Notes: generated by a model not told the origin, from the letters alone. Positions 1 through 9,293 are shown, counted from the stretch's first letter. The stretch: 11,488 nt of DNA from Rhynchosporium graminicola (GCA_900074885.1 FJUW01000119.1:1-11488), one strand, 5' to 3'. Program-made: numbers and translations.

Positions 1-1030
1 ATAGTTCTTCTAGAATAATTTTATAATTATATAAGCGATATAGTAGAAGAATATTAGAATCCTACTTAGAAAAAGCTTCCTTAAGAGTATAGTATTATTC
101 TGATAGCTTTTCGGCTATAAGTCATTCGGTATCAGGATCCTTAGGAGAATTACTATTTAGATAGTCTTATATAAAGTAGTTTATCTTATAGATACTAGTA
201 AAGAATAATTCGGAGCTTTTATATTTTATATTAAAATAAAAAGCTATAGTACTAATTTAGTAAATCAGAACTAGTTTCTAGATCCTTAGAGGTTAAGAGG
301 AGTACTTATAGTAGAGTTTTAGTATAAGTACCTTTCTCGATGAATTCGGAGCGGGAAAGGGTTCGGATTCCTTAGCGATAAGCGGAAATAAGTTAAATAG
401 TAAAGACGATATATTAATATACTATATTATTACTATTTAGTATAATTACTATTAGTCTAGCTAGTTTATAGCTAAGTCCCGCGTATTAATATCGATTTAG
501 TAAGATCGATTAATATTAGGTTTATAAGGTAGTAGAGTTATAATTATCTCCTTATCGTATTATAAAGTAGCTAGATAGCGTTCCGGCTATAGAAGCTTAT
601 AGTAAAGTATATCTAGCTTAACCTGAAATCGTTATATCTATTTAATACTAATAATTATATCTTATTATCCTAAATCGAGGAGAATAAAAGGGTAGTTATA
701 AATACGCTTATTATTAATAGAAAGATATAAATATATAAAATAGATAATATAAGTTCTAATAGATTATTAGAACTTACGTATTAGAATAGAATAAGGTAGT
801 AGCTCGATTTTAATACTAAAGGCTCCTGATAGTCGTCCGGTAAGAGTACGATTAATAAACAGATAACTATTCGCTCTAGTATTAATTAAGTTACTTATAG
901 AAACTCCTAGCTTATTTATACTAATTATAATCAGGTATATAAATTACTTACCTCTTATTAGGGAGTTAAGGTCTAGATTAGAGAGATTATATTTATATAG
1001 ACTTAAGAAGGAGTTTTTACTTAAGTCTTA
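1..1030 (-). pseudogene. Gypsy copy A pol fragment: retropepsin and linker toward RT
   Basis: The minus-strand frame with codons beginning at 889 gives a retropepsin active-site region, LINTRAN at 869-889, followed by YLFINRTL. The family motif is Asp-Thr/Ser-Gly-Ala, so the catalytic Asp reads Asn and the Gly reads Arg, both G-to-A changes. Farther on, NYPFILLDLG and a DIIIS stretch match the second half of a gypsy protease, where ALLDLG/DIILG-type motifs sit. Stops fall where Gln or Trp are expected. The left edge stops shortly before the reverse transcriptase that copy B shows at 3809-3031. The frame is offset by -1 from gag and overlaps it near 1003-1030. Product class is firm; exact ends cannot be set. 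Confidence 0.82.
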
Positions 1031-2525
1031 TTATTTCCCTTTAGTATTAGTCTAGATTCGGAGGGTATATCTTCTATTACTTCCTTAGTTACTTAATCTT
1101 CTTCCGGAAATTCGTCGATTAATTATACTTTAGGCGAGTTAGAGTAGTCTAGCTTAATATAACCGAGCTATCTATAACTATAATACCTAAGGAGTTCTCC
1201 GGTCGAGGTAGTAAGGCGTTTTAACGCAGAGGAAGTACTAGACTATACTAGGGTAGAGGTACGTACGTATAGTACAGGAGTAGTTTATCGAGGGGCTAAG
1301 CTTAAGGACTAGTAAGAAGTAGAACTAGTAGAGGTTATAGTAATAATAGTAAGCTTATAATACTATACTAGAGTAGTAGCTTTCTCGGGATAAGTACGTT
1401 CTGAGTTATAGCGATATTTAGTATTAAAAGAAAGTAAAGATCTAACTATAGAAGCGTAGTTCTTATTCTATATTAGTTTAATAATAAGAGTTAAAGTATA
1501 TAAGGATAATATAATCTTATCTTATATATAGAAGAACTACTCTTTCTTCTTAACTTTACTTTAGATAGTAGCGCTTTGAAATCGACTACGAAACTCGGCG
1601 AAAGTCTCGCGTATATAGCTAGGTTATTATATTTCTAAGTAATAGAAAGCGTTATAGTAGTTATCTTCTTCTAAACTAATAAGGAAGTTCTCTTCTAATA
1701 AGGAGATTATTTCCTCGCTAGTCTTAAACTCGTTAGTAAGGTACTAAGGCGTAAAATACTCTTTAGCTAATCTAGTAACTAGTCCCTATACGAGAACGCG
1801 CTAAGAGAAGTCTATAGGGTAATAGTTAGCGTTTATAGCTAGCTAGTCTCGTATTAATACTCTCTATTAGAGGAAAGTAAAGTCTGACTTATTATCTAGA
1901 GGTAGGATCTTCTTAGTAAGATAAGACTTCCTAGAGCGTAACTCTATCGATTCGGCGCTAAGAGAGGAAGATAGTTTATTAGGAATAATATCCTCTCTCT
2001 TAGTATTACGTATTAGAATAGAGTTTATTAGCTTATTAAACTCCGCTATACGCGGAGATTATAGTATTAGTTCTAATAAGAGAGTCGAAGATAGGCGAGA
2101 GACTCCTATAAGGAACTTATCTTATATAGAGATTAATCTATCTATAGTATCTTCTAGAGAGTTATTCTTCTTCTTCTAGTTTACTAATTATTATAAGAGG
2201 GAATAGATTAGGTTCGAGTTACTTATAGTAATAAGAGTACTTAGCGATTATACTCCTAGTAAATTTCGCTTTTGTTTTCCTTTCCCTCTTAATTAGTACT
2301 TCCTTAATAAGATATTAATATTCTCTAGGGTAAGAGACGTTTAGAGTAAGAAAGAGTATAATAGATTAGGTTTAGAGGTAGAGCGGGAGAAGTCGTATTA
2401 GGTCCCCTTAGAACTAGAGAGGTCTCTAGTTTATTAGTTAGGAGCTATTCCGGTAGCTTAAAAAGAGGTATATTAGGGCTATTTCGGTAGCGATATATAG
2501 AGATTAAAGTTCTAAGGTATTTATT
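960..2525 (-). pseudogene. Gypsy copy A gag pseudogene with CCHC knuckle rewritten to tyrosines
   Basis: This is the structural Gag of copy A. From the N-terminus it shows a Ser/Thr/Arg-rich leader, a capsid-like middle part (SYLTKKILPLDN near 1900, and TRETFAKF-type text in copy B), a Thr/Ser-rich stretch, and a terminal nucleic-acid-binding knuckle at 1144-1185. The knuckle reads YYSYR*LGYIKLDY, which has the exact spacing of C-X2-C-X4-H-X4-C with all four ligands replaced by Tyr. An acidic tail follows (FPEED, EDIPSES). Many TAA/TAG codons occur where Gln or Trp fit. No convincing ATG remains, so the 5' limit is set where the frame stops looking coding. The frame is the same as in copy B gag. 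Confidence 0.8.
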
Positions 2526-2749
2526 ATATCTTCTTCAAAATCTATCTATAATTCCTTTATACTAAAGGAGTTATTAAAGGAGCGTTAGCGAAGACTTCCT
2601 CTATTATACTATTTATAATAAGCTAAATTAAACTCTGATTTATAGTTATCCGAGAGATCTCTAGTATCTTAGCTATATATAAGTAGTTATCGAATAACTA
2701 ACTTAGTAGTAAGATATTATAGTAAGCTATCTCCGGCTATCTTAATCTT

Positions 2750-2755
2750 TTTATT
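2750..2755 (-). terminator. AATAAA polyadenylation-like signal in copy A LTR
   Basis: The minus strand reads ATTAAATAAAAAGAT here, about 145 bases downstream of the TATA-like run, as expected for the R region of an LTR. The same signal is at 6559-6564 in copy B. AATAAA is common by chance in DNA this AT-rich. Confidence 0.35.
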
Positions 2756-2896
2756 TAATATAATAATATAAGACTTAAAGTAGTATATAAGTAAGAATAA
2801 ACGAGTAAGAAGGCTAAGAGCGATCTTATATAGTCTACTATAAAAGAAATAAAAAGATAAGGAAGAAAGAAGAAGAGAGATAAAGTATAAAGTACC

Positions 2897-2911
2897 TTAT
2901 ATATATATATA
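2897..2911 (-). promoter_or_regulatory. TATA-like run in copy A LTR
   Basis: Seven TA units follow gtacct, about 115 bases from the LTR tip, which is where an LTR promoter would place its TATA box. Copy B has six units at the matching place. RIP also creates TA, so the run may be partly a by-product. Confidence 0.4.
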
Positions 2912-3026
2912 CTAATACTAGTCCGATACTATACCGGGTCAGATACTAGTTCTGCCGGGATACTTATGAACTTGGGCCCTATTATCTATCCTTCTTCTCA
3001 TATGATATTCAGGTGAGCTATTATTA

Positions 3027-4840
3027 TAGTAAGTATTAAGAGAGGTTTAGTAATAAAGCCGAAATTCCGAATAAATTAATAATAGAAACTACAGAATCCT
3101 AGGAAAGATTTTATAGCTATTACTATTTCGGGGTACTTCTAGTCTACTAATAATACTACTTTCTCAGGATCTAGCTCGATTCTATTAGTAGTAATAATAT
3201 ATCTAAGGTATTTAGTCCGAGTAATATAGAACTCGCTTTTCTTAATATCTACTTAGAGTCTAATATCTATTAAGTATTATAGTACTAATTTAATATATTC
3301 CTTATATTCCTAAAGCGTTTCCGAGTATATAAGAATATTATCTAGGTAAGCTATATAGAAGTTATCTAAGTAATCTAATAGTATATTATTTATATATCGT
3401 TAGTATATACTAGGTTTATTATAAAGCTTAAAAGATAGTACTTTATATTTATAAGATCTGAAGCAGGTTCGGAAGGTAATATACTCCTCTGATTCAGAGT
3501 CTATACGAATATAGTTAAATACTACTCGGATATCTAGTTTAGTAAAAATCACTACTTTAGATACCTGAGTTAAGAGCTTATTAATTCTAGGTATTAGATA
3601 TAAATCCTTTCGAGTGATCGTATTAAGCTTATAATAGTCGATATAAAAGCGTAATCCTCTAACGGCTTTCTTAACGAATAGTATAAGTAATACGAAGAGA
3701 CTTTAGCTAGATTCGATAAATCCCTTATTTAGGTTCTTTATAAGATACTTCTTAGTTACTTATAATTTATCTATAGATTACTAATATAAAAGCGAATATA
3801 TATTAAGTAATAGTTCTTCTAGAATAATTTTATAATCGTATAAGCGATATAGCAGAAGAATATTAGAATCCCGCTTAGAAAAGGCCTCCTTAAGAGTATA
3901 ATATTATTCTAGTAGCTTTTTAGCTATAAGTCGTTCGGTATCAGGATCCTCAGGAGAGTTATTATTTAGATAATCTTATAAGAGGTAATCTATCTTATAG
4001 ATACTAATAAAGAATAATTCAGAGCTTTTATATTTTATATTAAAATAAGAAGCTATAATACTAATTTAGTAAATCGGAACTAGTTTCTAGATCCTCGGAG
4101 GCTAAGAGAAGTACTTATAGTAAAGTTTCGGCGCAAGTACTTTTCTCGATAAATTCGGAGTAGAAAAGAGTTCGGATTCCTTAGCGATAAGCGGAAATAA
4201 GTTAAATAGTAAAAATAATATATTAATATACTATATCGCTATTATTTAGTATAATCGGTATTAGTCTAGCTAGTTTATAGCTAAGTCCTGCGTATTAGTA
4301 TCAATTTAGTAAGATCGATTAATACTAGGTTTATAAGGTAATAGAGTTATAATTATCTCCTTATTATATTAGAGAGTAACTAGATATTATTCCGACTATA
4401 GTAGCTTATAATAGAGCGTATCTAGCTTAACTTAAAATCGTTATATCTATTTAATACTAATAATTATATCTTACTATTCTAAATTAAGGAGAATAAAAGA
4501 GTAATTATAAATACGCCTACTATTAATAGAAAAGTATAAATATATAAAATAGGTAATATAGGTTCTAACGGACTATTAGAACTTACGTATTAGAATAGAA
4601 TAGAGTAGTAGCTCGATTTTAATACTAAGGGCTTTTAATAGTCGTCTAGTAAGAGTGCGATTAATAAATAGATAACTATTCGCTTTAGTATTAATTAAGC
4701 TATTTATAGAGACTCTTAGCTTATTTATACTAACTATAGTCAGGTATATGAATTACTTACTTCTTATTAGGGAGTTAAGGTTAAGATTAGAGAGATTATA
4801 TCTATATAGACTTAGGAAGGAGTTTTTACTTAAGCTTTAT
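3027..4840 (-). pseudogene. Gypsy copy B pol pseudogene: protease, linker and reverse transcriptase
   Basis: One frame (codons beginning at 4698 and 3348) carries retropepsin at LINTKAN (4678-4698), a linker with NNNSPEDPDTERLIAKK, then reverse transcriptase. RT landmarks are GLRFYIDYYKLNTITRKD near 3620, FTKLDI at 3529-3546 with its Asp kept, the active site YLDNILIYS at 3322-3348, and SEFYITRTKYLRYI and IKSFLGF downstream. YLDD is the usual motif, so the second active-site Asp reads Asn. The protease Asp is also Asn and its Gly reads Lys. Stops such as those in EYIKLVL*YLID stand for Gln. The frame ends at 3027 with the insertion of copy A. Family assignment to fungal Ty3/gypsy is firm. Confidence 0.9.
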
Positions 4841-6330
4841 CGTTTCCCTCTAGTATTAGTCTAGATTCAGAGGGTATATCCTCTACTGCTTCCTTAGTTA
4901 CTCTCTCCTCTTCCGGAAATTTATTAATTAATTAAACCTTAGGCAGGTTAGAGTAATCTAGCTTAATATAATCGAGCTATCTATAACTATAATACTTAAG
5001 GGGTTCTCCGGTTAAGATAATAAGGCATTTTAGTATAGAGGGAGTACTAGCTTATACTAAGGTAGAGGTATATATATATGATATAGGAGTAATTTATCGA
5101 GGGGCTAAGCTTAGGGACTAGTAAGGAGTAGAACTAGTAATAGTTATAGTAGTAATAGTAAGCTTATAGTATTATACCGGGGCAGTAGCTTTCTCGGGAT
5201 AAGTACGTTCTAAGTTATAGTAATATTTAGTATTAAAAGAAAGTAAGGATCTAACTATAGAAGCGTAATCCTTATTCTATATTAGTTTAATAATAAGAGT
5301 TAAAGCGTATAAGGATAGTATAATCTTATCTTATATATAGAAGAATTACTCTTTCTTTTTAACTTTACCTTAGATAATAGTACTTTGAAATCGACTACGA
5401 AACTTAGCGAAAGTCTCGCGGGTATAGCTAAGTTATTATATCTCTAAGTAGTAGAAAGCGTTATAATAGTTATCTTTCTCTAAACTAATAAGAAAGTTCT
5501 CCTCTAATAAAGAGATTATTTTATTACTAGTCTTAAACTTATTAGTAAGATACTAAAGCGTAAGATACTCCTTAGCTAATCTAGTAACTAGTCTCTATAC
5601 GAGGACATACCGGGAGAAGTCTATAGGGTAGTAGTTAGCGTTTATAGCTAGCTAGTCTCGTATTAATACTCTCTATTAGAGGAAGGTAAGGTCTGATCTA
5701 TTATCTAGAGGTAAGATCTTCTTAGTAAGATAAGACTTCCTAGGATATGATTCTACTGATTTAGCGCTAGGAGAGAGAGATAGTTTATTAGGAATAATAT
5801 CTTCTCTCTTAGTACTACGTATTAGAATAGAGTTTATTAGCTTATTAAACTCTAGAAAACGCGGAGATTATAGTATTAGTTCTAATAGAAGAGTTAAGGA
5901 TAGGTAAGGGACCCTTATAAGGAACTTATCTTATACAGAGATTAGTTTATTTATAATATCTTCTAGAGAGTTATTCTTTTCCTTTTAGTCTACTAATTAT
6001 TATAAGAGGGAATAGATTAGATTCGAGTTATCTATAGTAATAAGAGTACTTAGCGATTGTATTCCTAGGGAATTTCGCTTTTATTTTCCTTTTCCTCTTA
6101 GTTAGTACTTCCTTAATAAGGTATTAATATTCTCTAGTATAAGAGACGTTTAGAGTAAGGAAGGATATAATAGATTAGGTTCGAAGGTAGAGCAAAAGGA
6201 GTCGCGTCGAGTTCCCCTAGAACTAGAGAAGTCTCTAGTTTATTAGTTAGGAGCTATTATAATAGCTTAAAAAGGGGTATATTAAGGCTATTTCGGCGGC
6301 GATATATAGAGGTTAAAGTTCCGGGGTATT
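4770..6330 (-). pseudogene. Gypsy copy B gag pseudogene
   Basis: The frame (codons beginning at 5639, 5459 and 4994) starts with a Pro/Gln/Ser/Thr-rich leader, then a basic stretch (LRGKGK*KRNSLG near 6090). A helical capsid-like core follows, with SLEDIINKLISV, EFNKLINSILIRSTKREDI, SYLTKKILPLDNRSD, LLEENFLISLEKDN and RETFAKFRSRFQS at about 5970-5390. A Thr/Ser tract near 5150 precedes the degenerate knuckle YYSYR*LDYIKLDY at 4953-4994. The layout matches fungal gypsy Gag proteins. The KTPS stretch at 4815-4826 overlaps the start of pol, which is read one base back. No start codon survives, and several stops replace Gln or Trp. Confidence 0.82.
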
Positions 6331-6558
6331 TATTATACTTTCTTTAAAATCTATCTATAATTCCTTTATACTAAAGAGGTTATTAAAGGAGCGTTAGCGA
6401 AGACCTCCTCTATTATACTATTTACGATAAGCTAAATTAAACCCTGATTTATAGCTATCCGAGAGATCTCTAGTATCTTAGCTATATACGAGTAGTTATC
6501 GAATAACTAACTTAGTAGTAAGATATTATAGTAAGCTATCTCTAGCTATCTTGATCTT

Positions 6559-6564
6559 TTTATT
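6559..6564 (-). terminator. AATAAA polyadenylation-like signal in copy B LTR
   Basis: This matches the signal at 2750-2755 in copy A and lies downstream of the TATA-like run on the element's sense strand. Chance occurrence is possible in AT-rich DNA. Confidence 0.35.
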
Positions 6565-6705
6565 TAATATAATAATATAAGACTCGAGGCGATATATAAG
6601 TAAGAATAAATAAGTAGGAAAGCTAAGAGCGATCTTATATAGTTTACTATAAAGGAAATAAAAAGATAAGAAAGGAAGAAGAAGAGAGATAAAGTATAAG
6701 GTACC

Positions 6706-6718
6706 TTATATATATATA
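6706..6718 (-). promoter_or_regulatory. TATA-like run in copy B LTR
   Basis: Six TA units follow gtacct, at the same place as the seven-unit run in copy A. The position fits an LTR promoter; the composition makes it weak evidence alone. Confidence 0.4.
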
Positions 6719-6833
6719 CTAGTACTAATCTGATACTATACTAAGTCGGATACTAGTTCTGCCGGGATACCTATGAACTTAGGCCTTAGTATCTATCCTT
6801 CTTCTCATGTGATATTCAGGTGAGCTGTCGTCA

Positions 6834-9165
6834 TAAGAGTACTCCTTGCTTCTATTATATCTCTATACCTTAATTTTATAGTAATACTATGTTTTAGCTA
6901 ACTTAATTAGCTTTTGATTAGCTAAGTATATATTCGACTTCTTAGCGTAAGTAAAGGCCTACTTTCTAGTCGAATAGGCGCATGAGAAGATAGAGGCGTA
7001 AGAGTAACTATTCAGACCCTTAGGTTTAAGGTATACTATATCTATATGGATTTTATCTATTGATCTAGCAGGTCGTGCACGTACTAATATCTTATTAACC
7101 TTCCGAATAGGTCGGCCTTTCTCATATAGTGCGTAAAGGCGAGTTCTATTAGTCTTAAGCTCTATAAACTTCATACTAGTAACTATAGATTAAGTGCGTC
7201 ATACTATATTAAAGCTAGCGTGATATATACTTCTATACTAAAGCTCTATATCGACTATAGCTTACTCTACTGCTATAGGTTAGCTCAAACTCGGAAGGCT
7301 AGCGTACCTTATGCCGGAGGTCTCCTTAATAATAAACAGATCTTTATTAATTATATAGATCTCCTTCTCCTTAGACATATAGAGAATAGAACTACGTAAA
7401 TAACCTCCTAATTTATTCAATTTAGAACTGGAGTATAAGTAAACTAGAGACTGCGGGATATATAGTATATTATAGTACTCTAATATGCGTACTATACTAT
7501 CGGTCTTTATCGCCTTAATCGTATAACTTCTAATCCCGGTAAGGCGTAATAGCCTATTAATAGTAAGCATATATTGTAAATCGTCTCTTAGCGTATATGA
7601 GGTAAACTTGGAAAGGTCGTTAGATATATGCTCCGTAGCGCTAGTGTCGAAAAGCTATCGTGACTTATTATAGTAAGAGAATATAGCTATAGAAGCTGTA
7701 ATAGTAGGGAAATATAGTAAAAGGGCTGCGCCGAAGATGCTACTATCGTCGGAATCGTTATCCTTCTTCTTTCTACTACTAGTCTTCTTCTTATTAGTCT
7801 TATTAGTCTTACTCTCTCCCTCCTTCTTCTTTAGCTATTCGGTATGCGGGATCTACTTCTTTCTAGACTTCTCCTTAAACTCTTTCTTCTTCTGCTTATT
7901 AATAATAAAATAGTTCTCTGGAGTATACTTTAGCGATATCTATTTATAGTGCTTATATATCGGTCTAGTTTAATCTTTACTAGACAACGGCTTATTAGTA
8001 CTAATTCCTTTCTTAGAATTAGAAGTAGACTTATTGCTATATAAGGCTTATCCTGCTATCTTTCCAGTAGAGTTACTCGCTCTAGCTTCATTAGTAATAT
8101 TTTTAATCAGACTAATTAGGGTCACTCCTAAGTTAGCCTTCTTATTTGTCTCTAGGTCGTTACTAGAAGAAACTCTCAAGAGAGAACGTTATCTTTCAGC
8201 CTATATAGGCTACTTCTCTGAAACTATAATAATAAATATGATTAGATACTATACCGGAGGTAGAGCTATTATCAAAATCTCTAATTTAATAATTAAGAGC
8301 TTAAAAGCGATAATAAATTTCTCTAGGGAGTTGAAATCGTTATACTAGAGCTTAATATAATCTTATATAGCGTTATATACTAGTATATTACTATCTCCTT
8401 CGTACTGCGCCTATAAGGCCTCCTATATCTAATATAGTAGTTTTACTAGTTATATGCGCGAGAGGTCCGGCCTTGCAATTTAATATGATTACTAGCTTTA
8501 TTTAACTCTCTCTAGACTCCTAATCTTACTACTTCTTAAGGGCTTTATCGTCGACCTCGTTATCCTATTCGTCTACCTCTTTAGGTATATAGTTATGCGA
8601 TTTAATCTCAAGAAACTTACTAATTCTATTAGTTTTAGTAATATTTAGTACCTTATCTCTCTATTCCGTATAATTCTCTCCTCCCTTAAGCTTATAGCTA
8701 TCTACTAAGTTCAAAGACATAGAGCTACTTATCTTCTTGCGTTTATATAGCTCTAGCGTAGTCGCAGTGATAAGTTCCGATTCCGGGTCTTCCGGATCCT
8801 CTGGATAGTCCTAGGATATCGATTTAGCGTCTATAGAGGGTAAATTAGGTATATTTTAAGTCCTAGGGACTTAGGTGGGTTCCGGCGCTAGCGCAGAAGA
8901 CTCTGCACCTCGAGATGCGATAATCTCGGAATCGTCGACTTTAACTACTATACGAGTACGAGTATTAAGTACTATATAGCTTATTTATAGTGTTAAAGAC
9001 TCTAAAGACTCTTCAATAGAGCTGGAGTTATCGGAGTACACTTCTTCGACTTCTTCTAATGATAGTAGCGTAAGTGCGATAGCTGAAGAACTCTCTCCAC
9101 TAGTACTCTGCGCGACTATATTTACTATAGAAAGACATGCTAGTTTAACTGAACTATACGCGTAT
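6834..9165 (-). pseudogene. Copia-type gag-protease-integrase polyprotein, pseudogene
   Basis: The N-terminal part (about 9165-8721) is rich in Ser and Glu and broken only by four Gln-type stops. A Met at 8720 then leads into MSLNLVDSYKLKGGENYTE, a copia Gag start with the ENYTEW-like motif (Trp now a stop). Near 8421-8427 the frame jumps (an extra base or two lost) and continues as EALQAQYEGDSN and YNDFNSLEKFI, the UBN2-type Gag core. A knuckle at 7910-7957 has Tyr in all four ligand places. A Lys/Ser-rich stretch follows, then protease LFDTSATEH (7628-7654, catalytic Asp kept). The pre-integrase zinc module has lost its first His and both Cys (Y-A-L-Y at 7124-7135). In integrase the first Asp (7040-7042) is kept and the second reads Asn (6854-6856). 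RIP stops occur throughout. Confidence 0.86.
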
Positions 9166-9293
9166 ACTATACCTTAATCGGAAGCTCGCAACTTGAATCT
9201 CTACCCTTTTTAGTACTAAGAAACAGTTCGACGCTTACTATTAAGAATTATAGTACTACTACTTCTTTAAGTACTATTCTACTTCTGGCTATC

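Larger units (their letters stand above)
1..3026 (-). mobile_element. Ty3/gypsy LTR retrotransposon, copy A, 5' part, RIP-degraded
   Basis: This is the youngest layer of the nest. Its 5' LTR tip is at 3026. Reading the minus strand it holds LTR, gag, then the protease and the linker ahead of reverse transcriptase, where the window ends. The whole stretch aligns with 3810-6833 (copy B) at offset 3809, and both copies end at the same sequence (TGACGACAGC in B, with C-to-T and G-to-A changes in A), so the right border is a true element end. Beyond 3026 the sequence continues the RT frame of copy B, so A sits inside B's RT. The expected target duplication next to the tip would be tagta (3027-3031); its partner lies left of the window. 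Stops in all frames show that it is dead. Confidence 0.88.
2690..3026 (-). repeat. Gypsy copy A 5' LTR (inner edge estimated)
   Basis: The outer edge at 3026 is set by the shared end with copy B. On the minus strand the copy B tip begins TG, as LTRs do. Inside are a TATA-like (TA)7 run at 2898-2911 and an AATAAA signal at 2750-2755, giving a short U3 of about 115 bases and a U3-R-U5 order. The outer 90 bases keep CA and TG, unlike the rest of the copy. The inner LTR/primer-site border is not visible because the 3' LTR lies outside the window; 2690 is a guess placed beside a small hairpin. Confidence 0.6.
3027..6833 (-). mobile_element. Ty3/gypsy LTR retrotransposon, copy B, interrupted in RT by copy A
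   Basis: This is the same family as copy A but extends farther, through reverse transcriptase. Its minus-strand order is LTR (tip 6833), gag, protease, linker, RT. It stops abruptly at 3027, where copy A begins, in the region after the RT active site. At 6833/6834 the sequence switches to a copia integrase frame, so B inserted into element C. The five bases beside the tip are taaga (6834-6838), a possible target duplication whose partner is outside the window. RNase H, integrase and the 3' LTR should lie to the left of the window, beyond copy A. Confidence 0.88.
6500..6833 (-). repeat. Gypsy copy B 5' LTR (inner edge estimated)
   Basis: The outer tip is at 6833; the minus strand begins TGACGACAGCTCACC. 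It aligns with 2690-3026 and carries a (TA)6 run at 6707-6718 and AATAAA at 6559-6564. The outer 90 bases are less RIP-mutated than the body and less than in copy A, so they give the better view of the family's LTR end. The inner border is estimated. Confidence 0.6.

Noticed and set aside
2800..2890. Purine-rich stretch as a polypurine tract
   Set aside because: A polypurine tract should lie just before the 3' LTR on the element's sense strand. This run is in the 5' LTR and is pyrimidine-rich on the sense strand.
3027..3809. A spacer between two tandem repeats
   Set aside because: It translates as gypsy reverse transcriptase continuous with copy B, so it is element sequence and not a unique spacer.
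1..6833. Centromere, origin or satellite function suggested by the high AT content and direct repeat
   Set aside because: The two repeat units are single copies of a retrotransposon, and the AT content is explained by CpA-to-TpA change. No short tandem array is present beyond the (TA)6-7 runs.
6959..7570. Two minus-strand open frames that could be taken as separate small genes
   Set aside because: They share one frame and read as protease end, pre-integrase module and integrase of the copia element, separated by RIP stops.
8034..8348. 104-codon open frame on the plus strand
   Set aside because: It lies antisense to the copia Gag core, whose minus-strand reading matches a known family (YNDFNSLEKFI, KANLGVTLI). 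The plus-strand protein is Leu/Ile-rich with no family resemblance.
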